Shown here in pieces: positions 1-9,366 of a stretch of DNA of 61,250 nt; within the stretch, counting starts at the first letter, position 1; every line of letters starts with the position of its first letter. The translations under genes were made by a program, and so were the position numbers. This DNA comes from Planctomycetota bacterium. GTDB lineage: Bacteria; Planctomycetota; JAJSAM01; JAJVHW01. The notes under the pieces were generated by a model, which made no database searches, had not been told where the DNA came from, and saw only the letters and a program-made list of their open reading frames with translations. The DNA lies in assembly GCA_021776825.1 (NCBI GenBank), contig JAJFFG010000080.1:1-61250 (forward strand). Direction: 5' to 3'.

Positions 1-58
1 GCGGATTGACCCTGGGACGGAACGACCGGCGGCGGCATGCCCGGCACGACGCTGCGAC

Positions 59-1366
59 GTGGAGGCGGGGGGGTCGGGTAGCCTTTCGCCACAGTCAGGC
101 GACGATGGGCTCGCCACAACCGCGGCAACGCCCGCTCGGGGCGCGGCGAGACATCGGGACACGGCGTCGGGAGAGGTCACGCTGACGACTCGGGCGTCCC
201 CTTCCGGAGGCCAGGCACGGCGCGACCTGGGATGGGCTGCGCTAGTGCTGGCCGTGTCGCGACTGGTCGTGATCGGCGGCGCGGTGCTCGCGCGTCAGAT
301 CTCCTCCCTTCGCCGCGACTTCCCTTCCCCGGATCACATCTACTGGCACGGCCACGCACCGCCCACCGACTGGATCCGCGACGCGCTGCTCAAGTGGGAT
401 GCGTTCTGGTTCCTGCACGTGGCGCGCGATGGCTACGTCTGGACGGGAGTGCCCACGCATGCGGCGGGTGCGGCGCGAGAGACGAACCTCACCGTCTTCC
501 CAGCGCTACCGCTGGCGCTCCGCGCGTTCGGCGCGCTCGGGCTGCCGGTCGACGTCGCCGGTCTGGTGTTCTCACATGTCGTCCTCCTCCTCGTGCTCTG
601 GGGGATGCTCACTCTCTTCCGGCGGCACTCCGACGAGGCTTCGGCCCGTCGAGCCGTTCTCTACTTCGCACTGTTTCCGACATCAATCGTCTACTCGTCG
701 ATCTACGCCGAAGGTCCATTGCTCCTCGGGTGGGTCGCCTGCCTCCTGTGGTTCGAACGGGAGCGCGGTGTCGCATCGGGGCTCGCTGCGATGGTGGCGA
801 GCGCGTCGCGCGTCACGGGATTGGCAATCCTGCCCGCGGTAGCGTGGCGGCTGGCCCAGAGAGCATTCGTCGACCGACAGGTGGACCGCACCGCGATCGC
901 GATCCTCCTCCTCGCCCCACTCGGAGTGCTCGTGTTCCTCGCGTTCACGTGGAGCGTGAGTGGGAGCCCGACCGCCTACTTCGAGTCACAGGCGGGCTGG
1001 CACAAGGCACTCGCTCCGCCGTGGGTCGCGATCAACCGCGCGCTCTCGCTCGCCATCGAGAACCCGAGTTGGTACCGCCTCTGGATGCAGCTCGGCGCAG
1101 TGACCGTGGCGCTGGCGTGGACCGTGGTCGCCATCCGCCGCGTCCCGGCGACCTGGCGCGTGCTCTGGGTGACAGGGCTGCTTCACGCGCTCTGTGCCAC
1201 GTCGCTTCTCGGGTTCCCGCGCTACGCCGGGGCGCTCTTCCCGATGTTCCTGCCGCTCGGCGCGTGGGCCGCCACGCGCGGCCGGCACTGGCTCGTGTCG
1301 TTGCTGCTCGCCGCCGCAGCCGCGCTGGCGGCGGCGGCGTGGACCAACTGGTACGTCAGCTTCTGA
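59..1366 (+). CDS. PIG-V-like GT-C membrane mannosyltransferase
   Basis: Multi-pass membrane protein of about 435 residues. After a hydrophilic, low-complexity N-terminus of about 55 residues there are some ten hydrophobic segments. The motif WDAFWFLHVARDGY near residue 115, followed by NLTVFPALPLALR and a FPTSIVYSSIYAEGPLLL block, is the pattern of the PIG-V mannosyltransferase family (GT-C fold, lipid-linked mannose donor, active site on the outer face). The first acidic residue of WDAFW would be the usual catalytic Asp. The GTG at 59 is the first start in frame, has no clear ribosome site and sits near the window edge, so the true start may be downstream. It lies about 100 bases upstream of another membrane protein on the same strand, probably in one transcript. 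The substrate cannot be read from sequence. Confidence 0.72.
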   Translation: MEAGGSGSLSPQSGDDGLATTAATPARGAARHRDTASGEVTLTTRASPSGGQARRDLGWAALVLAVSRLVVIGGAVLARQISSLRRDFPSPDHIYWHGHAPPTDWIRDALLKWDAFWFLHVARDGYVWTGVPTHAAGAARETNLTVFPALPLALRAFGALGLPVDVAGLVFSHVVLLLVLWGMLTLFRRHSDEASARRAVLYFALFPTSIVYSSIYAEGPLLLGWVACLLWFERERGVASGLAAMVASASRVTGLAILPAVAWRLAQRAFVDRQVDRTAIAILLLAPLGVLVFLAFTWSVSGSPTAYFESQAGWHKALAPPWVAINRALSLAIENPSWYRLWMQLGAVTVALAWTVVAIRRVPATWRVLWVTGLLHALCATSLLGFPRYAGALFPMFLPLGAWAATRGRHWLVSLLLAAAAALAAAAWTNWYVSF

Positions 1367-1466
1367 CGGAGGCCACGACAGGCGGCTGCCACGAACATGC
1401 GGACGCAACCGAAGCCCGCGCAGATCGTCATGGAACCAGCCGTTCGAGACGGCGAGCATCCATCGA

Positions 1467-3047
1467 ATGCCACATCGTCCCGCTGACATGGGAGTCCACA
1501 CCGATGCCGACTCGTCGTTGCGGACCCCGTCACGCTTGGCCCGAGTTGCACTCGTAGCACTGGCCGCACTCCCGCTGGCATGGGCCGGAGCGCACCTGTG
1601 GCGTGCCGCATGCGCGCCGGGTCTCCCGTGGATGAACCGCGATGCCGCGATCTGCCTGCGCTACGGGATGTCGATGCTCGATGCCGGGCGGCTGTACATC
1701 GATCTACCAGCAAACAACCCGCCCGCGATCTTCCAGCTCGGATCAGGCCTCGCCTACCTGGAACGCCTGACGTCGGCTCCCGTCATCGCGTTGTTTCACG
1801 TCGGGATCCTCGCGCTCGGTGCCCTCGGCCTGCTGGTGATCGACAAGGCACTCGGCAGCCGGCACGGGATGCTGACGCGCTCCGCAGTCCTGTTCGCCTA
1901 CGTCGCCGTGGTGCTTGCGGCCGGTAGCGGTGAGTACGGCCAACGGCCCCACATCTTCTGCACGGTCTTCCTGCCGTACGTGCTCGCACGGCTGGTCGTC
2001 GCTCGGGCCTCACCCGCGCTGATTGCGTACGCCGTTCCGGTGGGTTTCCTCGCCACGATGAAGCCCTACTGGATGCTCCAGGTCGTCGCCCTCGAGCTCG
2101 CCGTCCTCGTCGCACGCCGGACGCGCGACGGAGGCGTCCGTGTCGCGCTCGTTGCCGGATCACTCGCACCGCTCGCGCTGCTCTGGCGCCACGACCCTCA
2201 GGCCTTAGCAGCCTTCGTCACCGGGACCGTGCCGAGTTCCCTCTGGGGGGGCTACGCGACGCTCAGCGCAGACCTTTCCGCGTTCCTTCTCAGCCCGCAG
2301 CACGGCTGGTTGATCGTCGTCATGGGCATCTTTGCGCTAGCGGGGCTCGCGGGTCGGGCATCGGCAGCGGCCCCGACGTGGTGGATCGTCGCAGTCGCCG
2401 TCCTGGTCGGCATCGCGTACGTGGGCGTGATCCACCAACGGAAGTTCTGGAGCTACCACTTCGTGCCGGTGTTCGCGATCGCCCTCTGGTCTGCCGCGTG
2501 GCTGGCTGCTGCAGCCACGGAGCGCCTGCGACGCCCAGGAGTACGAGCGTGGAGCGGCGGGGCGCTCGCGCTGATCGCAGCGATGGTCGCCGCGACGTCC
2601 TCGATCGAACTCGCTGCGCGGGCCGGTCGGCGGCAGCCATCCGTGCGCGGTCTCACCGAGCTCGCCGGCCGGCACGGACGCATCGTTCACCTCACGGCGA
2701 GCTTCGACGGTTACCTGGAGATTGCTGCGCTGAGGCACGCGATCGACCTCGTGACGATCGGGGGATTCAACGAGATCGGCATCGCGTCTCACATCGAGGA
2801 TGCCGTGGAGCGCGACTCGAAGCTACGTGACGTCGTCGCCAAAGCCCGTGAGTCCATCACCACGCTTCATCCGGCGTTGGTGCTCGTCTCGACGTCGTCC
2901 ACGTTCATGAACGGGCGCACGGTCGACGACTTCCTGATCACGACTGGTGGCCTCTTCCCACACCCGCGCTACGTCCTCGTCTCGACCGATGAGATCAAGT
3001 CGACGTGCCCCCCGCTGCTGAACTATCGCGTGTATCGCCGACTCTGA
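1467..3047 (+). CDS. GT-C-like polytopic membrane protein
   Basis: About 526 residues with roughly ten membrane segments in the first 400 and a hydrophilic C-terminal domain of about 120 residues. The segment NRDAAICLRYGMSML followed by ANNPPAIFQ near residue 80 resembles the first loop of ArnT/GT39-type glycosyltransferases, where acidic residues act in catalysis, but the match is weak. ATG at 1467 or 1488 could be the start; neither has a strong Shine-Dalgarno, and upstream reading would overlap the preceding gene. It is about 100 bases downstream of the PIG-V-like gene, so a role in exporting or building a surface glycan is reasonable inference only. Confidence 0.6.
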   Translation: MPHRPADMGVHTDADSSLRTPSRLARVALVALAALPLAWAGAHLWRAACAPGLPWMNRDAAICLRYGMSMLDAGRLYIDLPANNPPAIFQLGSGLAYLERLTSAPVIALFHVGILALGALGLLVIDKALGSRHGMLTRSAVLFAYVAVVLAAGSGEYGQRPHIFCTVFLPYVLARLVVARASPALIAYAVPVGFLATMKPYWMLQVVALELAVLVARRTRDGGVRVALVAGSLAPLALLWRHDPQALAAFVTGTVPSSLWGGYATLSADLSAFLLSPQHGWLIVVMGIFALAGLAGRASAAAPTWWIVAVAVLVGIAYVGVIHQRKFWSYHFVPVFAIALWSAAWLAAAATERLRRPGVRAWSGGALALIAAMVAATSSIELAARAGRRQPSVRGLTELAGRHGRIVHLTASFDGYLEIAALRHAIDLVTIGGFNEIGIASHIEDAVERDSKLRDVVAKARESITTLHPALVLVSTSSTFMNGRTVDDFLITTGGLFPHPRYVLVSTDEIKSTCPPLLNYRVYRRL

Positions 3048-3160
3048 GTCGCCGCCGACGATGCGGCTGGCAGAAGCGACGCGTCACCGGGATCCGGGGC
3101 CTCCGATGCGGCCTCGAACGACGAGCGGGTTCTCTGCTGCCCCGGCACCGCGCCCTCGCT

Positions 3161-4366
3161 CTATCGAGCCGAGCGAATGTCCTCGAGCGCGTCGGAGACG
3201 GACAGCGCCAGCTTCTCGCGCCCGGCATCGGTGAGATGGACTTCGTCGCTGAACAGACCCGGATCCGTGATCGCGGTGGCTGCGTCGACGAGGGTCGCAT
3301 CGTGCTCCGCGGACACCTCGCGGACGACGGCGTTGAACAACCCCATCCCGCGCCGGAAGTCGGCGTCGGTCACCGCGCTGCGTCCATCGTTGGTGAACAG
3401 TGACGGCGCAGCGCTCGGGGGCAGGAACTCCCGGCGCGCGCACTCGGTCGTAAACGGCATCGTCACGAGGACAAGCGCGGCTCCCTTGGAGCGACATCCG
3501 ATCGCGATGTTGCGTAGGTTCCGGCGGAACGCCGGGAGCGAACGAGTCAGCATCTCGTCTCCGGTCGAGACGCGTGACAGTTGGCTCGGATCGGCGACGT
3601 CGCGACGGTCTCGCCTGGCCAAGCGCTCGGTGACTTCGTGCACGAGCGCACTGGACGTTGCGACATCGAGCGCGAGACCGCGGATCGAGTCATCGCGTGC
3701 CCGCTTCGGACCTCGGAGCCGCAGTGCGGGGCGGCCGTCGTAGACGCTCTCGGTCATCAGCACCGACTCACGCAGCGGACCGGGATGATGGGAGTAGTCG
3801 TCGCGGTACTCGGGCAACGCAAGACCCGGAGGGGTGAAGCCGCGATAGAAGTCGTTCACTCCATGCAGCAGCACGACAGCGTCCGGTCGGGCTTCGTCGA
3901 CGTACGTCCACAGTTTGTGAAGTGAGTGCAGGCTGGAGTGCCACGGCGCCGCGAGGTTGTAGAGCGCTACCGGATCGTCCGCGCTGTCCAGCCGCGCTCT
4001 CACGCGTGACGGGAAGTCGTTCGCGGAGGTCGAGCCCCCCAGGAACAGAGTCGCGAACGTTGCGGCGTCCCGTCCGCCGACCGGCTCTTCCACGACGAAC
4101 CCAGCGAAGCGCGGTCCCGGAGCGATGCCAGGTCCAGGAGGAAGCACGTTCTGGAAGAAGAGGTGGAACGACTCCCCGTTGTCGATCACGCCGGAGGCGA
4201 CCGGTGGCCCGACCGGAGCCACAAGCCAGCGGTGCACACTGAGCGCGCCGCGGGTTCCGAGCTCGAGCAGGAGGAGCAGCAGCAACGCTCGTCCTGCGAC
4301 GTCGATGGCTCGTCGAAGAGCCCCTCCGCGGCGATCGGAAGGCGATGGAGTGGAGGAGTCGTGCAT
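3161..4366 (-). CDS. SGNH/GDSL-family hydrolase, membrane anchored
   Basis: About 401 residues. A single hydrophobic segment (a run of leucines near residues 24-34) precedes an extracytoplasmic domain. SGNH blocks are visible in order: LGGSTSAND (block I, nucleophile Ser), HGVNDF (block III, Asn), and DEVHLTDAG near the C-terminus (block V, Asp and His). These are the catalytic residues of serine esterases that often de-acetylate or acetylate cell-surface polysaccharide. I chose ATG 4366 because the segment upstream is arginine-rich and lacks coding character; the open frame itself continues to 4480, into the duplicated tRNA fragment. The gene is convergent with the upstream membrane proteins and is the last host gene before the integrated element. 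Confidence 0.75.
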   Translation of the reverse strand: MHDSSTPSPSDRRGGALRRAIDVAGRALLLLLLLELGTRGALSVHRWLVAPVGPPVASGVIDNGESFHLFFQNVLPPGPGIAPGPRFAGFVVEEPVGGRDAATFATLFLGGSTSANDFPSRVRARLDSADDPVALYNLAAPWHSSLHSLHKLWTYVDEARPDAVVLLHGVNDFYRGFTPPGLALPEYRDDYSHHPGPLRESVLMTESVYDGRPALRLRGPKRARDDSIRGLALDVATSSALVHEVTERLARRDRRDVADPSQLSRVSTGDEMLTRSLPAFRRNLRNIAIGCRSKGAALVLVTMPFTTECARREFLPPSAAPSLFTNDGRSAVTDADFRRGMGLFNAVVREVSAEHDATLVDAATAITDPGLFSDEVHLTDAGREKLALSVSDALEDIRSAR

Positions 4367-4461
4367 GCTGCCGGGGAGATCGTAGTCGGTGCGACCGTTC
4401 GACGGCGTCGATCGACGGCGTGTCGGGTCGCGGTGCCTCGGCCGACCCCGCGCCCTGGGTC

Positions 4462-4517
4462 GCGCTGCTGGAGGCGGCACCCGGATTCGAACCGGGGATC
4501 ACGGATTTGCAATCCGT
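4462..4517 (+). repeat. attL: duplicated 3' half of tRNA-Cys
   Basis: These 56 bases are identical to 20420-20475. They carry the 3' half of tRNA-Cys (complementary strand) from the anticodon loop through the T arm and acceptor end to CCA. Identity stops right after the anticodon stem. Only the right-hand copy continues into a full tRNA, so this is the displaced end made when the element integrated. The integrase gene starts about 110 bases away. Confidence 0.9.
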
Positions 4518-4542
4518 GATTTACGAGCCTGAAGAGTAAGTT

Positions 4543-4563
4543 GGGCACCTTATCGGGCACCTT
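4543..4563 (+). repeat. Left arm-type site: GGGCACCTT doublet
   Basis: Two copies of GGGCACCTT separated by ATC, giving a 12-base period. The same 21 bases occur in the same orientation at 20289-20309, just inside the other end of the element. Position between attL and the integrase start, and occurrence at both ends, are as expected for integrase arm-binding sites. Function is inferred. Confidence 0.65.
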
Positions 4564-4630
4564 GTGCTAAGTTCCATGCCGTCGGGCAGGCTCACGCCGA
4601 GAGTTGCCCAGAACGACGATGGAGGCAGCC

Positions 4631-5794
4631 ATGGCCAAGGGGAAGAAGACGACGACAGCGCGCCGCACGCGCCGACCGCTCGGAGGCTCCGTGTTCCAGC
4701 GGTCAGGTCGGCCGGGTTGGTACATCAAGTACGCGGACCCGTTGACCGGGAAGCCCAGGCGACGGTACGGGGGGGACGACAGGGAGAGCGCAGAGCGCGC
4801 GCTGGCTCAGGTCACGTCCAGCGTCGCCGCTGATGAGAAACGCGGCGTGCGCGACGTGACGATCGAGACGTTCTGGCGGGAGGTCGAGGACGTGTTCCGT
4901 GGCCGCCTGTCAGCCCGACAGTTCCCCAACGTCGCCGCACAGGTGCTCCGGTGCGACGCGGCGTTCCGTGGTGTGTCGATGTACCGCATCGACCGCGCCG
5001 CTCTGGAAGCCTACTTTGAGGCGCTGCGGCGCGAGGGCGTGCGAGCGGCCGCCCCGGAAGGCAAGCCAGCCGGCACGGGCAAACTCCGCCCTCTCTCCGT
5101 CTCGACGCTCACGCGCCACAAGGCGGCGCTCGCGAAGCTGTGGGATGCCGCCATCGATCGCAACGCGGCGAGCGTCAATCCGCTGCGCCGGATCGCGCTC
5201 GGCAAGGCGCAGGAGAAGGAGCCGAACTTCCTCACCGTGGAGCAGGTACGAAAGCTCTACGCGCACACGCCAGCAACGATCCGCGCGTTCGTCGTCCTCG
5301 TCGGCGAGACGGGCGCGCGGTTCGGCGAGGTCGCCGGACTGCGCTGGGACCAACTCGCCGCTGGCGATGCTGCGGTCACGTTCCAGCACACGAAGTCCGG
5401 GAGGACGCGGCGTGTGCCGTTGACAGAGCGCGCTCGAACGGCTCTCGCCGAGCTGCGCTCGAAGCGAGTCGCCCCAATGACGGGCGAGGATCTCGTTCTC
5501 GCCGGGCACCCACTGTCGCACTCGTACGTGCTCCGCACGTTCCGCGTCGGGCTCAAGAGCGCGGGGCTCCCCACAAAGGTCCGGCTTCACGACCTGCGCC
5601 ACAGCTTCGCGTCGCAACTCGTTCAGGCGGGCGTCGCCCTCTCGGTGGTCGCGCAGTTGCTTGGGCACAGTTCCCTCGTCGTCACGTCTCGGTACGCGCG
5701 CCACGCACCCGCTTCCTTGGCCGTCCTGGCCGTCCAAGAGTTGGAGCGCGCGAGGGATGTGTCACCGGAGGCGGCCCAGACGGCGACCGCGTAG
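4631..5794 (+). CDS. int: Tyrosine recombinase (integrase)
   Basis: 387 residues, the usual length for a phage-type integrase. An N-terminal arm-binding-like region (GSVFQRSGRPGWYIKY, near residues 17-34) is followed by a core-binding SAM-like domain and a C-terminal catalytic domain. Catalytic residues are visible: Arg in ETGARFGEVAGLRW, Lys in the HTKSGRTRR hairpin, HDLRHSFAS (His-x-x-Arg), LLGHSS (His) and the nucleophile Tyr in SRYARH. ATG 4631 is chosen because GGAGG lies five bases upstream at 4621-4625; the alternative ATG 4619 overlaps that site. It would recombine the tRNA-Cys att sites. Its 3' end overlaps the convergent HTH gene by about 110 bases. Confidence 0.95.
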   Translation: MAKGKKTTTARRTRRPLGGSVFQRSGRPGWYIKYADPLTGKPRRRYGGDDRESAERALAQVTSSVAADEKRGVRDVTIETFWREVEDVFRGRLSARQFPNVAAQVLRCDAAFRGVSMYRIDRAALEAYFEALRREGVRAAAPEGKPAGTGKLRPLSVSTLTRHKAALAKLWDAAIDRNAASVNPLRRIALGKAQEKEPNFLTVEQVRKLYAHTPATIRAFVVLVGETGARFGEVAGLRWDQLAAGDAAVTFQHTKSGRTRRVPLTERARTALAELRSKRVAPMTGEDLVLAGHPLSHSYVLRTFRVGLKSAGLPTKVRLHDLRHSFASQLVQAGVALSVVAQLLGHSSLVVTSRYARHAPASLAVLAVQELERARDVSPEAAQTATA

Positions 5795-5960
5795 CCCCCT
5801 CCCCTAGCAGGTCGGCCAGAGCGGCGCGCGGGATGCGAATGCGACGAGCGATCGTCACGGATCGCAGCTCCCCGCGTCGGCACATCGCGCGGACGGTCTT
5901 CGGCGCGAGCTGCAGCAGCGTGGCGACCTGTTCCACGGTCAGTGTCTCGAGGTTGGTCAC
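5682..5960 (-). CDS. HTH DNA-binding protein, excisionase-like
   Basis: 92 residues. The first 55 form a winged-HTH of the HTH_17/excisionase type: LTVEQVATLLQLAPKTVRAM, then a wing with RRIRIPRAALADLL. The remaining 35 residues are Pro/Arg-rich and lie antisense to the end of the integrase gene. The GTG start at 5960 overlaps the TGA of the preceding gene (GTGA), so it is translationally coupled as the last gene of the leftward operon. A position beside int suggests a role as recombination directionality factor or regulator. This is inference from family and place. Confidence 0.75.
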   Translation of the reverse strand: MTNLETLTVEQVATLLQLAPKTVRAMCRRGELRSVTIARRIRIPRAALADLLGEGATRSPSGPPPVTHPSRAPTLGRPGRPRKRVRGARTET

Positions 5961-6325
5961 TCGTCACCCCCGGCGCTCGCTACGTCAGCCGAGCGGTGTC
6001 CGCTTTTCGTCCGCGCCGACTCCCGGACGCGCCGGGCGACTTCGAACAGCGCGTCAGCGTCCGCGGGCGTCCACCGGCCCCGGACGGTCTGGGCGGGACC
6101 CTTCCGCCAACTGGGCGCACCCGAGCGCGCTCTCACCGGACACCGGGGAAGACTCTCGGCCGTCTCTCGCGTCGTCTCATCGCGTCCAGGCTCATCGAGA
6201 CGGTTGCGGGGGTGGCGATAGTCGATAGATGGCGATGTTTCTGACCCTTCGCGGGTGAGATCCGGACCAAAGCCTGCGTGGAGCCGTAGCGGGACGGGCG
6301 GAAAGATGGCCACCCATCGGCTCAT
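5957..6325 (-). CDS. Hypothetical protein, replication operon
   Basis: 122 residues with no recognised domain. The N-terminal part is basic and Pro-rich; the C-terminal 40 residues (RWTPADADALFEVARRVRES) look helical. ATG 6325 has a GGAGG about six bases upstream, and the gene lies 26 bases after the primase-helicase stop. It overlaps the next gene through GTGA. The pattern of start site and coupling argues that it is expressed, but its function is unknown. Other frames of this region are antisense shadows. Confidence 0.5.
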   Translation of the reverse strand: MSRWVAIFPPVPLRLHAGFGPDLTREGSETSPSIDYRHPRNRLDEPGRDETTRETAESLPRCPVRARSGAPSWRKGPAQTVRGRWTPADADALFEVARRVRESARTKSGHRSADVASAGGDE

Positions 6326-6351
6326 CGCCACCCTCCCGTGCCTCCGGTGGC

Positions 6352-8838
6352 TCACGAGCGCACCTCCGCGACGCGCCACGTTCGAGTGCCCTTGACCGTC
6401 TTTCCTGTCTCGAACCGCCTGCCGCTGACGATCCGACCACTCACGCGGCGTAGCGCGTACCCGAGCGAGCGAGCGTCCACGACTCCGCGGCGCGTGAGAC
6501 CCGCGAGCCCGTCGCGGAGTACCGCATCGGACTCGGCGTGCCGTGCGACCTCGGCCAGTTTGACGGCTGCGGAGCCGTAGCGTTCCCACCAGGCGCCAGC
6601 AGCGGCTCGCAGAACGTCGAGGTCCTGGTCGCCCTCCTTGCGGACCCGGTCGCGGCCCGCGGCCGGATCGCCGATGTCGCACCACACGGTCGCCCCGCGA
6701 ATGAGGTCGTCCCACAGCTCGAATGAGCCGATCCGCGCGCCGCCGTGACGGGGCCGACCGGCAACGTGATAGGCGCGCAGGATGGTGAGGCCGGCGACGA
6801 CGAGTGCTTCGCGCTGCGACCGCACCCACGCGAGCAGATCGGGGTGCGCGAAGTCGGCACGATCCTCCGGGTGCTCAAGCTGGGCATCGAGATCGATCGG
6901 CACGACGCGACGCCCCAGGTCACCGTTGAAGACGAGAGCGTTCCCCGTAGCCAACCACGTCAACCCGGTCAGCGGCACGGTGACGACCTGCGACGCGCCG
7001 AGCAGCCGGTCGGTGAACGTCGTCCCGGTCAGCGCAGCGGCGAGGGCGGGTGAGCCAAGTGACCCATCGACGTTGTCGAGGAGCACGACACCCGCACCCT
7101 GCAGGCCGATCGCCAGGATGCGCTTCCGCATCTCGGCATCGTCGCGAACAGCCACCATCCGCGCCGCGGGACGCCCCGTTGCGATGATGGATTGCACGTC
7201 CGCTCCCAAGCTCTTTCCGCTTCCCGGCGCAGTCGCCCGCCATGCGAAGAGCGGGGCCGGTCCCGGGACCGCAGCGCGAGCTGTCGCCGTCAGCATCGCC
7301 GCGATGGCGGCAGCCCGATCCGACTCGGCTACGAACGGGAAGTCGCCCCATGGCGCGAGCACGAGTTCGACTGCAGCGCGTACCTGCGCAGAAGTTGGAG
7401 CCGCCGGGACCGGCGGGAACTCGCCGGACGGTCGCAACAGGAGACCCGTCTCGTCGTCGAACCCGGGCGCGTCGAGGATGGTGCCATCGGCGCGCATCGT
7501 GGGCGCCTCGATGACTCCAGCAAGTTCCGGAAACGGCCACCGATCACGGGCCTCGATGGTCTCCGCGACCCAGACTGGCGGAGCGACTGCGGACGACCCA
7601 CCGTCGGCCTTGGACCGCTCCCATCGCGCCGCTCGCGAGAGCTCTTCCCGGATCCACGCCCGCGGCGCTCGCGCAATCACCGGCGCGCCCACCGATCGTG
7701 AGACGCCGCCCGTCGGGCTCTCCGAGTGCGCGGCGGCGACGCGCACGAGTAGGCCGGCGCGCTGGTAGATCCGTCGATCCGGATCGCCATCGAGGACGGC
7801 CACCGCCTGGTCGGCGACGGCGGAGAGATCGGTCGTCACCGGGACCGTCGGGCGGGTCTCGACAGTGCTCACGTTGCGGTCGCCCGGCGTCACGCCGTCG
7901 AGCGCCGCCTCCGCGACGGCGAGCAGCTCACGGACGGTGCCGTTGCCGGAGAGGAACTCGCGTACGTCTTTCGCGCCCGCTCGCCGGGCGGTCGCATCGA
8001 TCGGAAGGAGTACGTCAGCGGCGACGATCCCGGCCGCTCGCAACTCACTGACGATGCGCGCGGCCCCCTGCCGACCGGGCTCATCCAAGTCGTAGATCAC
8101 GGAGACGCGCTGTGCGCGGAATGCCTCAACGAGAGCGCCCAATCGCGCGCCCTCGCCGCTGGAGTGCGTCGCGGTGACCACGGGGATGCCCTGCGCGGCC
8201 GCGTGGTGCTCAAGAGCCAGCTGATCGGTCTCGCCCGCAAGTAGAAGCACGAGGGCGTCCTCGCGCTCAAGTGCCTCTGGCCAACCCGATCCCACGATGA
8301 GTCCCACCGCCTTGCGCCCCGACGGTGCCGGGAGGAGTAGGCAGTCGAGACCGCTGTCGCCGCGCTGTCCCCTGCGCTTGGTCGCGCACTGATCTCCACC
8401 GGCATCGACGACGGGCGCGTAGAGCACGCCGCTGCGCAGTTCCCATCCGAGACGCGCTGCGGTCGCCGGGTAGTACGGGAACTCCGGCTGGCCGCGGGAA
8501 CTCGTGGACGGCGGAGTGCTTCGCGTGCGGGGCGCACCGTTGCCGTTCCGCGGCGGCAGCCACCCACGACACTCAAACTCCCGTCGCACGCCAGCCACGT
8601 CGGTCGCCAATCCATGCAAGAGAGCGAGGTCCACGAGGTCGATCGACGTGCCGAGAACGTGGCAGTAGAGACAGCCCTTCTCCGGACTCGCCGTCGCCGA
8701 CGGCGTTCGGTCGGCGTGCTTATGGTGCGACGTGTCCCAGCAGCGCGTACGACCCCGCGGGCCGATCTCGTGCGGGTGCAGCGCGGCGAGAGCCTCCGCG
8801 CTGCGGCCGTAGGCGACGACTTCGGCGGTGATGCTCAT
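6352..8838 (-). CDS. Primase-helicase with zinc finger, TOPRIM and Walker A
   Basis: 828 residues. Near residues 20-60 there is a CHC2-like zinc finger (CWDTSHHKH ... CLYCHVLG). A TOPRIM-type domain follows around 190-260, with LLLAGETDQLALEHH (Glu) and IYDLDEPGRQGAARI (D-x-D). In the C-terminal half a P-loop ATPase shows TAPGSGKS and the Walker B-like GVVLLDNVD, resembling the DUF3631/phage-type helicase half of primase-helicase fusions. It would start element replication by priming and unwinding DNA. ATG 8838 overlaps the TGA of the upstream zinc-ribbon gene (ATGA). This is the best evidence that the element replicates after excision. Domain limits are approximate. Confidence 0.85.
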   Translation of the reverse strand: MSITAEVVAYGRSAEALAALHPHEIGPRGRTRCWDTSHHKHADRTPSATASPEKGCLYCHVLGTSIDLVDLALLHGLATDVAGVRREFECRGWLPPRNGNGAPRTRSTPPSTSSRGQPEFPYYPATAARLGWELRSGVLYAPVVDAGGDQCATKRRGQRGDSGLDCLLLPAPSGRKAVGLIVGSGWPEALEREDALVLLLAGETDQLALEHHAAAQGIPVVTATHSSGEGARLGALVEAFRAQRVSVIYDLDEPGRQGAARIVSELRAAGIVAADVLLPIDATARRAGAKDVREFLSGNGTVRELLAVAEAALDGVTPGDRNVSTVETRPTVPVTTDLSAVADQAVAVLDGDPDRRIYQRAGLLVRVAAAHSESPTGGVSRSVGAPVIARAPRAWIREELSRAARWERSKADGGSSAVAPPVWVAETIEARDRWPFPELAGVIEAPTMRADGTILDAPGFDDETGLLLRPSGEFPPVPAAPTSAQVRAAVELVLAPWGDFPFVAESDRAAAIAAMLTATARAAVPGPAPLFAWRATAPGSGKSLGADVQSIIATGRPAARMVAVRDDAEMRKRILAIGLQGAGVVLLDNVDGSLGSPALAAALTGTTFTDRLLGASQVVTVPLTGLTWLATGNALVFNGDLGRRVVPIDLDAQLEHPEDRADFAHPDLLAWVRSQREALVVAGLTILRAYHVAGRPRHGGARIGSFELWDDLIRGATVWCDIGDPAAGRDRVRKEGDQDLDVLRAAAGAWWERYGSAAVKLAEVARHAESDAVLRDGLAGLTRRGVVDARSLGYALRRVSGRIVSGRRFETGKTVKGTRTWRVAEVRS

Positions 8839-9068
8839 GGTCGGCGCCTTCGTGGCGGCGCCTTCGGCCGGATCTTCCCGCCGGTCGCGCTGCGCAGGTT
8901 CAGCGTCCAGGCGAAGTCGGCGATGTCGGGGCCGTAGCGGTTGGCACACGCCACGCACCAAAACGCACCGCTCGCGTGAGTGAGCGTGTCGATGTCCTCC
9001 ATGCCGAGTGGGACGTCGCAGCCGCCACAGGGGGCAGGGAGTCGCTCGGCGAGCCACGCGGCGCTCAC
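8835..9068 (-). CDS. Small zinc-ribbon protein
   Basis: 77 residues with two Cys pairs, CGGC near residue 14 and CVAC near residue 38, spaced as in a zinc ribbon. The C-terminus is basic. The GTG start at 9068 overlaps the stop of the HTH gene upstream (GTGA), and its own stop overlaps the primase start (ATGA), so three genes are translationally coupled. A nucleic-acid-binding accessory to the primase is plausible, but this is inferred from context only. Confidence 0.65.
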   Translation of the reverse strand: MSAAWLAERLPAPCGGCDVPLGMEDIDTLTHASGAFWCVACANRYGPDIADFAWTLNLRSATGGKIRPKAPPRRRRP

Positions 9069-9265
9069 GAGCGACTCTCCGTCGCGGACGGAGGTTGCGC
9101 CGGCTCCAGCCAGAGGACGAGGTCGGCTTCGGCTATGCGGTACTCGCCGCCGGGCGTGCGGTACGCCGGAAAGCGTCCGCGGCGGATCCAGCGTGACAGC
9201 GTGCTCGTGTGGACTCGGAGGCGCCGGGCGGCTGCGTGAAGGGAGAGCAGAGTTCCTTGTCTCAT
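9065..9265 (-). CDS. MerR/excisionase-type HTH protein
   Basis: 66 residues, nearly all one HTH_17 domain: LLSLHAAARRLRVHTSTLSRWI is the helix-turn-helix, and GRFPAYRTPGGEYRIAEADL is the typical wing seen in excisionases and AlpA-like regulators. ATG 9265 is the only sensible start. It opens a coupled set of HTH, zinc-ribbon, primase-helicase, hypothetical protein and second HTH gene. Either this or the HTH gene ending at 5682 may be the directionality factor; the other may be a transcriptional switch. Confidence 0.78.
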   Translation of the reverse strand: MRQGTLLSLHAAARRLRVHTSTLSRWIRRGRFPAYRTPGGEYRIAEADLVLWLEPAQPPSATESRS

Positions 9266-9366
9266 GCTCCCTTCAACGGCAGGACTACACGCGACCTCCT
9301 GCTATGTCGCGGCATGTCGCGCGTTGTCGCCACGCACCGGGGCAACGACACGCTGGTCGGCGTGGG

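Noticed and set aside
4366..4480. N-terminal extension of the SGNH hydrolase
   Set aside because: It is Arg/Pro-rich and runs into the att repeat; ATG 4366 gives a normal anchor plus domain.
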